Shown in pieces: positions 14,073 through 21,453 of a stretch of 31,308 bases of DNA. A program made the position numbers and the translations under genes. Each line of letters begins with the position of its first letter. The first letter of the stretch is position 1. The notes beneath the pieces are model-generated. The model was not told where the DNA came from. It made no database searches and was given only the letters and a program-made list of their open reading frames with translations. Source of the DNA: CAYVXE01 sp964455375 (lineage in GTDB: Bacteria; Zhuqueibacterota; Zhuqueibacteria; Oceanimicrobiales; Oceanimicrobiaceae); NCBI GenBank assembly GCA_964455375.1, contig CAYVXE010000044.1, forward strand, positions 1 through 31,308. Reading direction: 5' to 3'.

Positions 14073-16796
14073 TTATATTTGTAGTTTTTTCATGGCAATA
14101 TCATATTCTTGAACAGGATTTTCTGAGTTTCCCCACAATTTCACTGCTTTGCTGTAATATGCTTTTGCCTCGGCTATCTTTCCAGATTTCTCAGATGTAC
14201 TTGCTAATCCAAAAGCCGCAAAGGCATTTGACGGATTGAAATCCAACGCTGCTTTGTACTTAGCAAAGGCATTGTCTAAATCATTGCCTTTTTCATAAGC
14301 TTTAGCAAGTGCAACCAGGTAAAATGAGCGGTTTCTCGGATACAAGTCAATTGCTTTTGTAAACCACACAATTGATTCATGGGCGTTTTGGCGTTTAAAT
14401 GAGTGTACTCCCATTAGGTGATACAAAAACCACCTACCGTTAAGTGCACCCTTCTCATCTAATTTCAATTTCAATTCGGCCAAGACTGCATTATACGCTT
14501 TTTCTTTGTTCAGGTTAAGTAATAACCTGCCTTTTATCCAATAGGTTTCTAAGTTCGTCGGGTCAAACAGAATTGCCTGATTTACTGAATCGAGCGCTTT
14601 ATTAAACGACTTCATCTGTAGATACGCCTGAGCCTGTAACATGTAGCCAACTGCCTTGAAGTAGTCATTGGGAGCTTTTTGCAAATATTCCGCAATAATG
14701 ACATTTGCCCGTGAATATTTTCTTTGCGCCAACAAATTTCTTACAAGAATAACATAAGCTGAGAAAAAATCGGGCTGCATGGCAAGAATTCTATCACAGA
14801 TAGCAATGGACTGCTCATATTGACCGATGTAGTGCATGATTTCCGCTTTTGAATCCAGGGGATTGACATCGGCCGGATTTAACTGTGCATATTTTTCAAT
14901 CGTGTCTAAAGCAGTTTTCGGGTCACCTTTTTCCAAATAAGCATAGCTTAACTCATTCAATGCGAACGTATAGGTGGAATCGATTTTCAAAGATTTTTTC
15001 ATTGCAGTGATGCCGGCTTCCATCTGCCGAAATTTTTTCGCAATTGTAAACCCATAGCTGAACATGACTTCCGCATCATTGGGATTAATTTTGAGACGTT
15101 GCTCCTGATAGGTAATGTAGTCTTTCCAACGGCCGTCTACCATGGCTTCTTGTGCCAAATACTGTAGTTTCTCCGAGTTAGACAGATTCACGATGTAGGG
15201 TTTACCTTTGGCTAAAATTTCCTTTGCCTTTTGCGTTTCCCGGGTTTCAGCATATTCATAAGCAAGCCAGTAGTAAGGATTGATGAATGTTGGATCTAAC
15301 CGGATCGCTTCGCTTAATTTCTGAATGCTTTCGGTGTGCCTGCGGTCAAATGCAGCGTCACGGCCTTCTAAATAATACTTCAACGCATCAAGTGAGGAAA
15401 ACGCATGTCCCTTGGAACGAGAAACGTCGATATTCCTTTCAACGTGGGCGTAAGTCACAATTTGTGAATATAGAGCATTGGCGATTGCATTGAGTTTGCT
15501 GTAATCATTTTCTACAGGCGTTAAATCGGCCAGAAGTTCACCTGTTTTTGTGTCGAACAGTTGCGCATTCACAAGCAGCGTATTTGCCTTTTTGCGTATT
15601 TTGCCAATCACTAAGCGGGACGTCTTCGCCTGACGTGCAACCTTCAATTGATTCTCAAAAGTTAACAGCTCTTCATTTGTACCGATCTTCTCCTCAATTT
15701 GAATCCTTTTTTGTGCGCTTAATGTCGTGATGGAAGCATTCTTTTCGAGATTTGAATTTAGCAGTTCCGTTATGGCCTCTCCCAGCCACATCCAATTGGC
15801 ATCGTTGCCTTCGAATTCAAAAGGTACGACTGTCAGCGAGATCGTTTTTTTTGTGTTGGAAGATATCAGGAAATAACTCAGAAAGACAATTGTTAAAAGA
15901 AGGATAATGCTAACCGCTGCAAAATACCGATTCCAGGAATTGCGCCTGGCGGTTATTTGTTCCGGAGGAGAAACCAGCGTCGTTTCGCCTTCTATCAAAG
16001 CGGTTAAATCATTTTTTACATCCTCAGCATTCTGATAACGTTCATCTCTGTCTTTCGCGAGGGTTTTCAAAACAATTTGTTCGATTTGTGGTGGAACATC
16101 CGAACGGAATTCGCTCATCGAAGACGGTTCCTCGTGCACAATGGCGTAACTGACTGCGGAGATGTAGTCACCTTTAAACGGTTTTTCACTGGTGAGCATT
16201 TCATAGAAAAGCTCACCAAATGAAAAAATATCAGAGCGATGGTCTACATCCATCCCCTGAACTTGTTCAGGGGACATGTATGCTGCAGTCCCCAAGGTGG
16301 ATTCATGCTGAGTGAGGGAGGGGAAATCCTGCACTTTTGCGATACCAAAGTCAAGGATTTTTGCCTGGGTGTCGTTCGTAATCAGAATGTTTTCAGGCTT
16401 TATGTCACGATGGACTATGCCACTCTTATGTGCTTCTGCCAACCCGCTTAAGACCTGAATGGCAATGGAATATGCGGTTTGCAGATCAAGGTTTTCTTCC
16501 CGCAAAATTTCCCTAAGCGTTTTGCCTTCATAAAAGGCCATACTAATGAAAATTTGATCACCGGTTTCACCAATTTCATAAATGGTAGCAATATTGGGAT
16601 GATCTAATTTTGATGCAGCTTTCGCTTCCTGGATGAGACGCTGCCGGGCTAAATCCTCTGTAAGAAGATCAGTGAGCAAAAATTTAAGGGCCACATCCCT
16701 GTCTAATTGCAGATCATGTGCTTTATAGACAGTTGCCATGCCGCCACTGCCTAATTTTGCCGTGATCTGATAATGTGATATTGTTTGACCGATCAT
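14073..16796 (-). CDS. membrane Ser/Thr protein kinase with TPR repeats
   Basis: A 907-aa PknB-type kinase. The kinase domain (about 9-270) has the glycine loop GSGGMATV, Lys38 in VALKFL, H129-R130-D131 with IKPEN, D149-F-G and GTAAYMSPEQ, all intact. One membrane helix (about 293-312) follows. Next comes a TolB/FlgO-like stretch of about 150 residues (LTVVPFEFEGN to ALYSQIVTYAHV), then roughly ten TPR units to the C-terminus, presumably outside the cytoplasm. Substrates are unknown; TPRs suggest a protein-binding sensor. I chose ATG 16796 because MIGQTISHYQI is the usual beginning of this kinase class. A TTG at 16832 would add 12 residues; neither has a clear Shine-Dalgarno. It has its own strong promoter. 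Confidence 0.92.
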   Translation of the reverse strand: MIGQTISHYQITAKLGSGGMATVYKAHDLQLDRDVALKFLLTDLLTEDLARQRLIQEAKAASKLDHPNIATIYEIGETGDQIFISMAFYEGKTLREILREENLDLQTAYSIAIQVLSGLAEAHKSGIVHRDIKPENILITNDTQAKILDFGIAKVQDFPSLTQHESTLGTAAYMSPEQVQGMDVDHRSDIFSFGELFYEMLTSEKPFKGDYISAVSYAIVHEEPSSMSEFRSDVPPQIEQIVLKTLAKDRDERYQNAEDVKNDLTALIEGETTLVSPPEQITARRNSWNRYFAAVSIILLLTIVFLSYFLISSNTKKTISLTVVPFEFEGNDANWMWLGEAITELLNSNLEKNASITTLSAQKRIQIEEKIGTNEELLTFENQLKVARQAKTSRLVIGKIRKKANTLLVNAQLFDTKTGELLADLTPVENDYSKLNAIANALYSQIVTYAHVERNIDVSRSKGHAFSSLDALKYYLEGRDAAFDRRHTESIQKLSEAIRLDPTFINPYYWLAYEYAETRETQKAKEILAKGKPYIVNLSNSEKLQYLAQEAMVDGRWKDYITYQEQRLKINPNDAEVMFSYGFTIAKKFRQMEAGITAMKKSLKIDSTYTFALNELSYAYLEKGDPKTALDTIEKYAQLNPADVNPLDSKAEIMHYIGQYEQSIAICDRILAMQPDFFSAYVILVRNLLAQRKYSRANVIIAEYLQKAPNDYFKAVGYMLQAQAYLQMKSFNKALDSVNQAILFDPTNLETYWIKGRLLLNLNKEKAYNAVLAELKLKLDEKGALNGRWFLYHLMGVHSFKRQNAHESIVWFTKAIDLYPRNRSFYLVALAKAYEKGNDLDNAFAKYKAALDFNPSNAFAAFGLASTSEKSGKIAEAKAYYSKAVKLWGNSENPVQEYDIAMKKLQI

Positions 16797-16909
16797 ACAT
16801 TCGATATTTTTAAAAAGTGATGTTTGAGCCAAAATTATACGGGTCTGAAAGAGATAGAACCAATATTTTGCTTTGTCGTGACGAAAGGGTTATGTCAGAA
16901 AAGTAAATA

Positions 16910-16938
16910 AGTATACAAAATTAACCGACTGATGTCAA
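16910..16938 (-). promoter_or_regulatory. strong sigma70-type promoter of the kinase gene
   Basis: On the minus strand TTGACA (16938-16933, perfect), a 17-nt spacer and TATACT (16915-16910, 5/6). Transcription would start near 16903, leaving a leader of about 107 bases before the ATG at 16796. Confidence 0.65.
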
Positions 16939-17021
16939 GGAAAAACTGTCATTTAGAATGAGTTGTTTCGTCAATCGTCTAAACATGAATAGACTTTTTC
17001 CCCAAAAAAACAAAAAAGATC

Positions 17022-17072
17022 TTGACAATTACTAATGCAATCGTTTTATTACTAATAAATTAGTAATAAAAC
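17022..17072 (+). promoter_or_regulatory. blaI promoter with a 30-bp palindromic operator
   Basis: TTGACA (17022-17027) is followed after 17 nt by TTTATT (17045-17050). The -10 is buried in a perfect dyad, GTTTTATTACTAAT (17043-17056), AA, ATTAGTAATAAAAC (17059-17072). A further half-site ATTACTAAT lies at 17028-17036. The placement 15 bases before the BlaI start codon fits autorepression by BlaI, which binds dyads as a dimer. Confidence 0.65.
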
Positions 17073-17087
17073 TACCGGGTTAATTTT

Positions 17088-17486
17088 ATGAGAAGACCTA
17101 AGAAGAAATTAGCAGAAGTTGAGCTGCAAATTATGAAGGGCATCTGGCAGCAAGGAAAACCTGTGACAGTAAAAGACATTCACACAGATTTATTCCCGAA
17201 TGGTGAAAAAGCTTACACAACCGTGCAAACGTTCATGAATATTCTCGTGGAAAAACACTTTTTACGAAAAGATAAGATTGGGTTAGTGAATTTTTATTTT
17301 CCTCTAATCACGAAATCAGAATATGCAAAGCTTGAAACCAGCAATTTCGTGTCCAGGATTTTTAAAGGGTCGTTTGGCGAGTTGGCTGCTTATCTTGTGG
17401 CGTCAGGGGAGTTGAGCGATAAAGATTTGCAGACGCTGAAACAATTGATCGAAAAAAAACAAAAACAGGAGAAACACAATGGCTGA
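17088..17486 (+). CDS. blaI: BlaI/MecI-family transcriptional repressor
   Basis: A 132-aa winged-helix repressor. Its N-terminus, LAEVELQIMKGIWQQGKPVTVKDIH, is the family signature; YTTVQTFMNILVEKHFLRKDKIG is the recognition helix and wing. The C-terminal part (SEYAKLETSNFVSRIFKGSFGELAAYLVASGELS) is the dimerisation region, which in the family contains the site cut on induction. It should bind the palindrome just upstream and repress itself and the BlaR gene. The start codon of the next gene overlaps its last codons by 8 nt, a standard blaI-blaR arrangement. No beta-lactamase gene is nearby, so antibiotic resistance should not be assumed. Confidence 0.92.
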   Translation: MRRPKKKLAEVELQIMKGIWQQGKPVTVKDIHTDLFPNGEKAYTTVQTFMNILVEKHFLRKDKIGLVNFYFPLITKSEYAKLETSNFVSRIFKGSFGELAAYLVASGELSDKDLQTLKQLIEKKQKQEKHNG

Positions 17487-18795
17487 ACTCAATCATGTGG
17501 CCAGGTGGTGGTTCGTTTATTTTAGCACACATCTCGTGGAGGTGTCTTTGTTCATCCTCATTATCCTGGTACTCGACAATGTTGTGATAAAAAACACCAA
17601 CTTTCGTTACGGGCTGTGGTGTTTGGCTTTGGTGAAGATCTTTGTGCCACCACTGGTTGTCTGGCCACAAACAGTGCAGGAATCTGCGGTGCAAAATCTT
17701 GCAATTCTACCGCTGAGTCTAACCGGAACTGCGCCAACATTGCATCAGCACGCCTTGACATGGGAAGCTAATCTGATGACAATTTGGATATTGTCGGTTA
17801 TTTGCTTAAGCGCACTGCTCATTTTTAACAATGTCAAATTGCGGCTCGGATTAGGGGTGGTGAAAAAAATAACTCTCACATCGATTAAAGCAGAAGGACT
17901 CGAGCTTTTTCAGTCTGCACAAGTCAGCGCTCCGGTACTGCTGGGTGTTTTTAAGCCACGTCTTTATCTGCCTGACACGTGGCAACGGTTGTCCGGGCGG
18001 CAGCTACAAACACTGGTTGAGCACGAAAAAGCGCATGTGGAGAATCGCGACTTATTGGTGCTGATTCTGCAATACGTTGGCGTCGTTTTGTTTTGTGTAA
18101 ATCCTTTTGTGTGGTTAATGCACTATCGTTTAAACACGTTGCGGGAATTGCGTTGTGACGAGCGGGCCATTGCCAAATCTGGAACAAATCCTCTACGGTA
18201 TTCGAAATTCCTCATCGAAATCGCAAACAATTCACGCCGTCGTTTTGAACATACCTTATTGGTGGGTGAAAATTTTTCCAATAAAAAGAAAACCATGTTC
18301 ACCCGTATTTATCATTTACTAAACTATGAGGAGCGTATCATGAAGAAAAACACGCTATCCCAGTATGTTTTATTCGCCCTGGCTGCAATGCTTATCGTGC
18401 CGTTGTCCTGGAATTGCAACAACGACAATTCCCAAAATCCCGTGCAGGATACCAAAAACGTGGCCTTACAGAAAAAGACGTCGACCTTTGACGTTCCACC
18501 GCAACCGGTTGGTGGTTTTGCCGAAATCCAAAAGCATCTGCGTTATCCTGAAATCGGGCGGAAAGCGGGTATTGAGGGGAGAGTGATTTTGAATGTGCAT
18601 CTCGATGACCAGGGGAAGGTCACAGCGATTGAAGCGCTCAAGAAAATCAATGACGGCAAAGCCGGTTTTGAGGAAACGGCGATAAATTCAGTTCGCGCAG
18701 TCACGTGGAAACCTGCTATGCTGAAGAACAAACCTGTGGCGGTATGGGTTGCTATACCAATTATATTCAGACTCAACAACGGCAAACAAGGCTAA
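17479..18795 (+). CDS. BlaR1-type M56 membrane metallopeptidase with C-terminal TonB domain
   Basis: A 438-aa sensor-protease expected to trigger BlaI inactivation. Membrane helices lie at about 10-40, 90-115 and 190-210. The zinc site is H182-E183-K-A-H186 with ELRCDERA about 35 residues on, as in peptidase family M56. A further helix at about 296-312 leads to an exported TonB C-terminal domain (about 340-438: PPQPVGGF, LRYPEIGRKAGIEGRVILNVHLD, AVTWKPAMLKNKPVAVW) in place of the penicillin-binding domain of classical BlaR1. AGGAG precedes the ATG and the gene overlaps blaI by 8 nt. The signal sensed is unknown. The final codons are duplicated beyond the third assembly gap. Confidence 0.92.
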   Translation: MAELNHVARWWFVYFSTHLVEVSLFILIILVLDNVVIKNTNFRYGLWCLALVKIFVPPLVVWPQTVQESAVQNLAILPLSLTGTAPTLHQHALTWEANLMTIWILSVICLSALLIFNNVKLRLGLGVVKKITLTSIKAEGLELFQSAQVSAPVLLGVFKPRLYLPDTWQRLSGRQLQTLVEHEKAHVENRDLLVLILQYVGVVLFCVNPFVWLMHYRLNTLRELRCDERAIAKSGTNPLRYSKFLIEIANNSRRRFEHTLLVGENFSNKKKTMFTRIYHLLNYEERIMKKNTLSQYVLFALAAMLIVPLSWNCNNDNSQNPVQDTKNVALQKKTSTFDVPPQPVGGFAEIQKHLRYPEIGRKAGIEGRVILNVHLDDQGKVTAIEALKKINDGKAGFEETAINSVRAVTWKPAMLKNKPVAVWVAIPIIFRLNNGKQG

Positions 18796-18979
18796 GTCAG
18801 TCCATGATGAATTTAGCGCCTTTGNNNNNNNNNNNNNNNNNNNNNNNNNNNNNNNNNNNNNNNNNNNNNNNNNNNNNNNNNNNNNNNNNNNNNNNNNNNN
18901 NNNNNNNNNNNNNNNNNNNNNNNNGACTCAACAACGGCAAACAAGGCTAAGTCAGTCCATGATGAATTTAGCGCCTTTG
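18770..18979. other. assembly join 3: 55-bp duplication around 100 N
   Basis: Bases 18770-18824 and 18925-18979 are identical and flank exactly 100 N. The repeat contains the last codons and stop of the BlaR-TonB gene. The gene is complete on the left side, so the right copy should be ignored. Confidence 0.95.
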
Positions 18980-19053
18980 TGACACGACCCCACACTGTCG
19001 GAGCAAATGAGCAAAGTGTAAAGAATTAGCTCAACATCCGGATGGCTGCGCAG

Positions 19054-19083
19054 GCGAGGCAGGGTTGTTTAAGACTGCCTCGC
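19054..19083 (+). terminator. terminator hairpin after the blaI-blaR operon
   Basis: GCGAGGCAG (19054-19062) and CTGCCTCGC (19075-19083) pair perfectly around a 12-nt loop, and a G-U plus an A-U pair can extend the stem. The U-tract is weak (TTATAT). It lies between the convergent blaR and fabF genes and may act in both directions. Confidence 0.55.
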
Positions 19084-19185
19084 TTATATAAGACGGTGTA
19101 AAAGTGAGACCTTGCGCACGTCGATTTTCAACATACGTCACTGGAACGCTTTGCTCCTTTTCATCCCTGGCATTATTTTTTTTCC

Positions 19186-20436
19186 TCAGTCATATTTTTT
19201 CAAGACAATGCTGGCATTGGTACCGCCAAAACCGAATGAATTCGACAAACAAGTGTCAATTTTGGCTTTACGGGGTTCATTGGGTACATAGTCAAGATCA
19301 CAGTCAGGGTCAGGAGTTTCATAGTTAATGGTTGGCGGTAAAATTTGTTGTTCAATAGCTTTTGTGCAATAGATGGCTTCAATGGCTCCGGCAGCACCCA
19401 GCAAATGCCCGGTCATGGATTTCGTAGAACTGATGGCCAGGTTGTACGCGTGTTCGCCGAAAACTTCTTTTACGGCTTTTGTTTCGGTGGCATCGTTGAG
19501 CGGCGTGGAGGTGCCATGAGCGTTGATATAATCAACTTCCTCAGGTGAAACATCTGAATTTCTTAAAGCATGCTGCATGCAGATTCTCGGACCTCTCCCA
19601 GATGGTTCCGGCGCAGTGATATGAAAGGCGTCCGTGCTCATACCAAAGCCAAGGATTTCTGCATGTATCGGAGCATTTCTCTCTTGGGCAAATTCAAGGT
19701 CTTCCAAAATTAGAATTCCGGCGCCTTCGCTTGAGACAAATCCATCACGGTGGAGATCAAAAGGACGACTTGCTTTCTCAGGTTCATCAAATCGGCTGGA
19801 AAGGGCTTTCGCTTTGGCAAAACCTGCAAGTGCTGTGGGTACAAGTGTTGCCTCAGAACCGCCGACGACCATCGCTTTTGCATCTCCGCGCATGATCGTG
19901 TAGTATCCGTCGGCAATTGCATGAACGCCGGTTGAACACGCTGATACGATGCCGTAGCTTGGGCCGCGCAATTGATATTCTATGGCCACCTGACCGGATG
20001 CGAGATTGATAATTGCTGATGGAATAAAAAATGGTGAAATTCGATTTGCCTGACCATTGTACGCTTTCAAAGTGTTTTGTTCGACGAATGTAATCCCACC
20101 CTGACCCGAGCCGATAATTACCCCAATATCTTCACTGGTAGAATCTTCAACCTGAAGCTTTGCATTCTGCATGGCTTCCGCAGTAGCAGCCAATGCAAAC
20201 TGGATGAAAGGATCCATCTTCTTGATATTTTTTTTGTCGATGTATTTTTCAGGATGAAAATTTTTCAATTCGCCGGCTATTTTAACCGGAAAGTCAGGAA
20301 GGTCAAATTTAGTAAGTAATCCAATACCTGATTTGCAGGCAAGTATATTGTTCCAGTTTTCTTCAACGGTTAATCCAATTGGGGTAACCATTCCCAGGCC
20401 TGTAATAACGACGCGGCGTGGATTAGCATATATCAT
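19186..20436 (-). CDS. fabF: beta-ketoacyl-ACP synthase II
   Basis: A 416-aa cytoplasmic thiolase-fold condensing enzyme that elongates acyl-ACP with malonyl-ACP in type II fatty-acid synthesis. The catalytic triad is intact: Cys167 in SACSTG, His307 in NAHGTST and His344 in SMTGHLLGAAG, with Lys339 in STKS. The N-terminus RRVVITGLGMVTPIG and the C-terminal NSFGFGGTNAS are standard, as is the length. AAGGAG lies about 10 bases before the ATG. It sits 83 bases downstream of the AIM24 gene on the same strand. No acpP, fabD or fabG neighbour is seen, so this is a detached or additional fabF rather than part of a canonical fab cluster. Confidence 0.95.
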   Translation of the reverse strand: MIYANPRRVVITGLGMVTPIGLTVEENWNNILACKSGIGLLTKFDLPDFPVKIAGELKNFHPEKYIDKKNIKKMDPFIQFALAATAEAMQNAKLQVEDSTSEDIGVIIGSGQGGITFVEQNTLKAYNGQANRISPFFIPSAIINLASGQVAIEYQLRGPSYGIVSACSTGVHAIADGYYTIMRGDAKAMVVGGSEATLVPTALAGFAKAKALSSRFDEPEKASRPFDLHRDGFVSSEGAGILILEDLEFAQERNAPIHAEILGFGMSTDAFHITAPEPSGRGPRICMQHALRNSDVSPEEVDYINAHGTSTPLNDATETKAVKEVFGEHAYNLAISSTKSMTGHLLGAAGAIEAIYCTKAIEQQILPPTINYETPDPDCDLDYVPNEPRKAKIDTCLSNSFGFGGTNASIVLKKYD

Positions 20437-20519
20437 ATAGTTCCTACTCCTTGAATCGACTCAACGATTTCTTTTCAAAAGGTATGTTAATAGACGTTTT
20501 GATAGATTGAAAAAAATAA

Positions 20520-21275
20520 CTAATCGCCACTGATGATATTCCCTAAAATTCCCGAAATGGAACTTCCACGTCTAACTTCTCCTGTGCTACGACGCGTAGC
20601 GGCGTAAACCCTATCCGCAAGTCTTGAAAAAGGCAATGTCTGTAAATAAACTTTCCCGGGTCCCTGTAGTTTTGCGAAAAACAATCCTTCACCTCCAAAA
20701 AATGCGGTTTTAATTCCGCCGACAAATTGAATGTCGTAATCCACGGATTCCTGAATGGCAACCAAACACCCCGTGTCAACTCTTAGCGTTTCCCCGGCGG
20801 TTAATTGGTGTTCCATGACGGTACCACCCGCATGAACAAATGCGAGTCCATCACCTTGCAGCCGTTGTAATATAAATCCCTCACCACCAAAGAAACCGGC
20901 ACCTAAGCGCTTGGTAAAAGCGACTGAAATATCAATGCCGTAAGCTGAACACAGGTAGGCATCCCGCTGACATAACATCGTACCCATTTGAGTAAGGTCA
21001 AGTGGAATAATTTTTCCAGGGTAAGGTGCAGCAAAAGACACGTCTCCTTGCGAAGGGCCTGTATATTTAAATGATGTAATGAAAAAGGACTCGCCGGTTA
21101 TAATTCTTTTCACCCCTTTAAGCAGACCTCCACCTGTACCGGTGTTCATCTCAATACCGTTTGTCATATACATCATGGCGCCGGCCTCTGCCTGTACGAC
21201 TTCACCACTATCAAGCGTAATGATAACCGCCTGCATATCATCACCAATGATTTTGTAGTCAATTTCATGTGCCAT
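20520..21275 (-). CDS. AIM24/TIGR00266-family protein
   Basis: A 251-aa protein of the AIM24 family, a tandem beta-roll fold. The features are EVVQAEAGAMMYMTNGIEMNT near residue 30, a GGGLLKGVKRIITGESFF block, and two similar segments, AGFFGGEGFILQRLQGDG and AFFGGEGLFFAKLQGPG. It ends in a Gly/Ser-rich tail (GSSISGILGNIISGD). No signal peptide or membrane helix is visible. The biochemical function of bacterial members is not established. AAAGAG precedes the ATG. It is followed by fabF and divergent from the acyl-CoA ligase gene, so a link to lipids is possible but is only inference from position. Confidence 0.88.
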   Translation of the reverse strand: MAHEIDYKIIGDDMQAVIITLDSGEVVQAEAGAMMYMTNGIEMNTGTGGGLLKGVKRIITGESFFITSFKYTGPSQGDVSFAAPYPGKIIPLDLTQMGTMLCQRDAYLCSAYGIDISVAFTKRLGAGFFGGEGFILQRLQGDGLAFVHAGGTVMEHQLTAGETLRVDTGCLVAIQESVDYDIQFVGGIKTAFFGGEGLFFAKLQGPGKVYLQTLPFSRLADRVYAATRRSTGEVRRGSSISGILGNIISGD

Positions 21276-21323
21276 CTCTTTTACCGTTATTATTTAAAAA
21301 TTCAAAATTTAAGTTTCAAAGTT

Positions 21324-21337
21324 ACTTTCATGAAAGT
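21324..21337. promoter_or_regulatory. 14-bp perfect palindrome in a divergent promoter region
   Basis: ACTTTCATGAAAGT is self-complementary and lies about 50 bases before the AIM24 start and 117 before the acyl-CoA ligase start. Size, symmetry and position suit a dimeric repressor operator controlling one or both genes. No regulator gene is adjacent. Confidence 0.4.
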
Positions 21338-21453
21338 TAAAAGTCAATACAAAAATTACAAATGATTTTTACTTGATTTTGTCCGTCAAGAATAATTTAT
21401 TTCCAATATGAATCCTGCCAACTATTTCCACTTTAATTCTCTCGGGAGCAATT

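Noticed and set aside
17088..18795. Beta-lactam resistance operon
   Set aside because: BlaI/BlaR-type genes are present, but there is no beta-lactamase gene and the sensor domain is TonB-like rather than penicillin-binding. The inducer is unknown.
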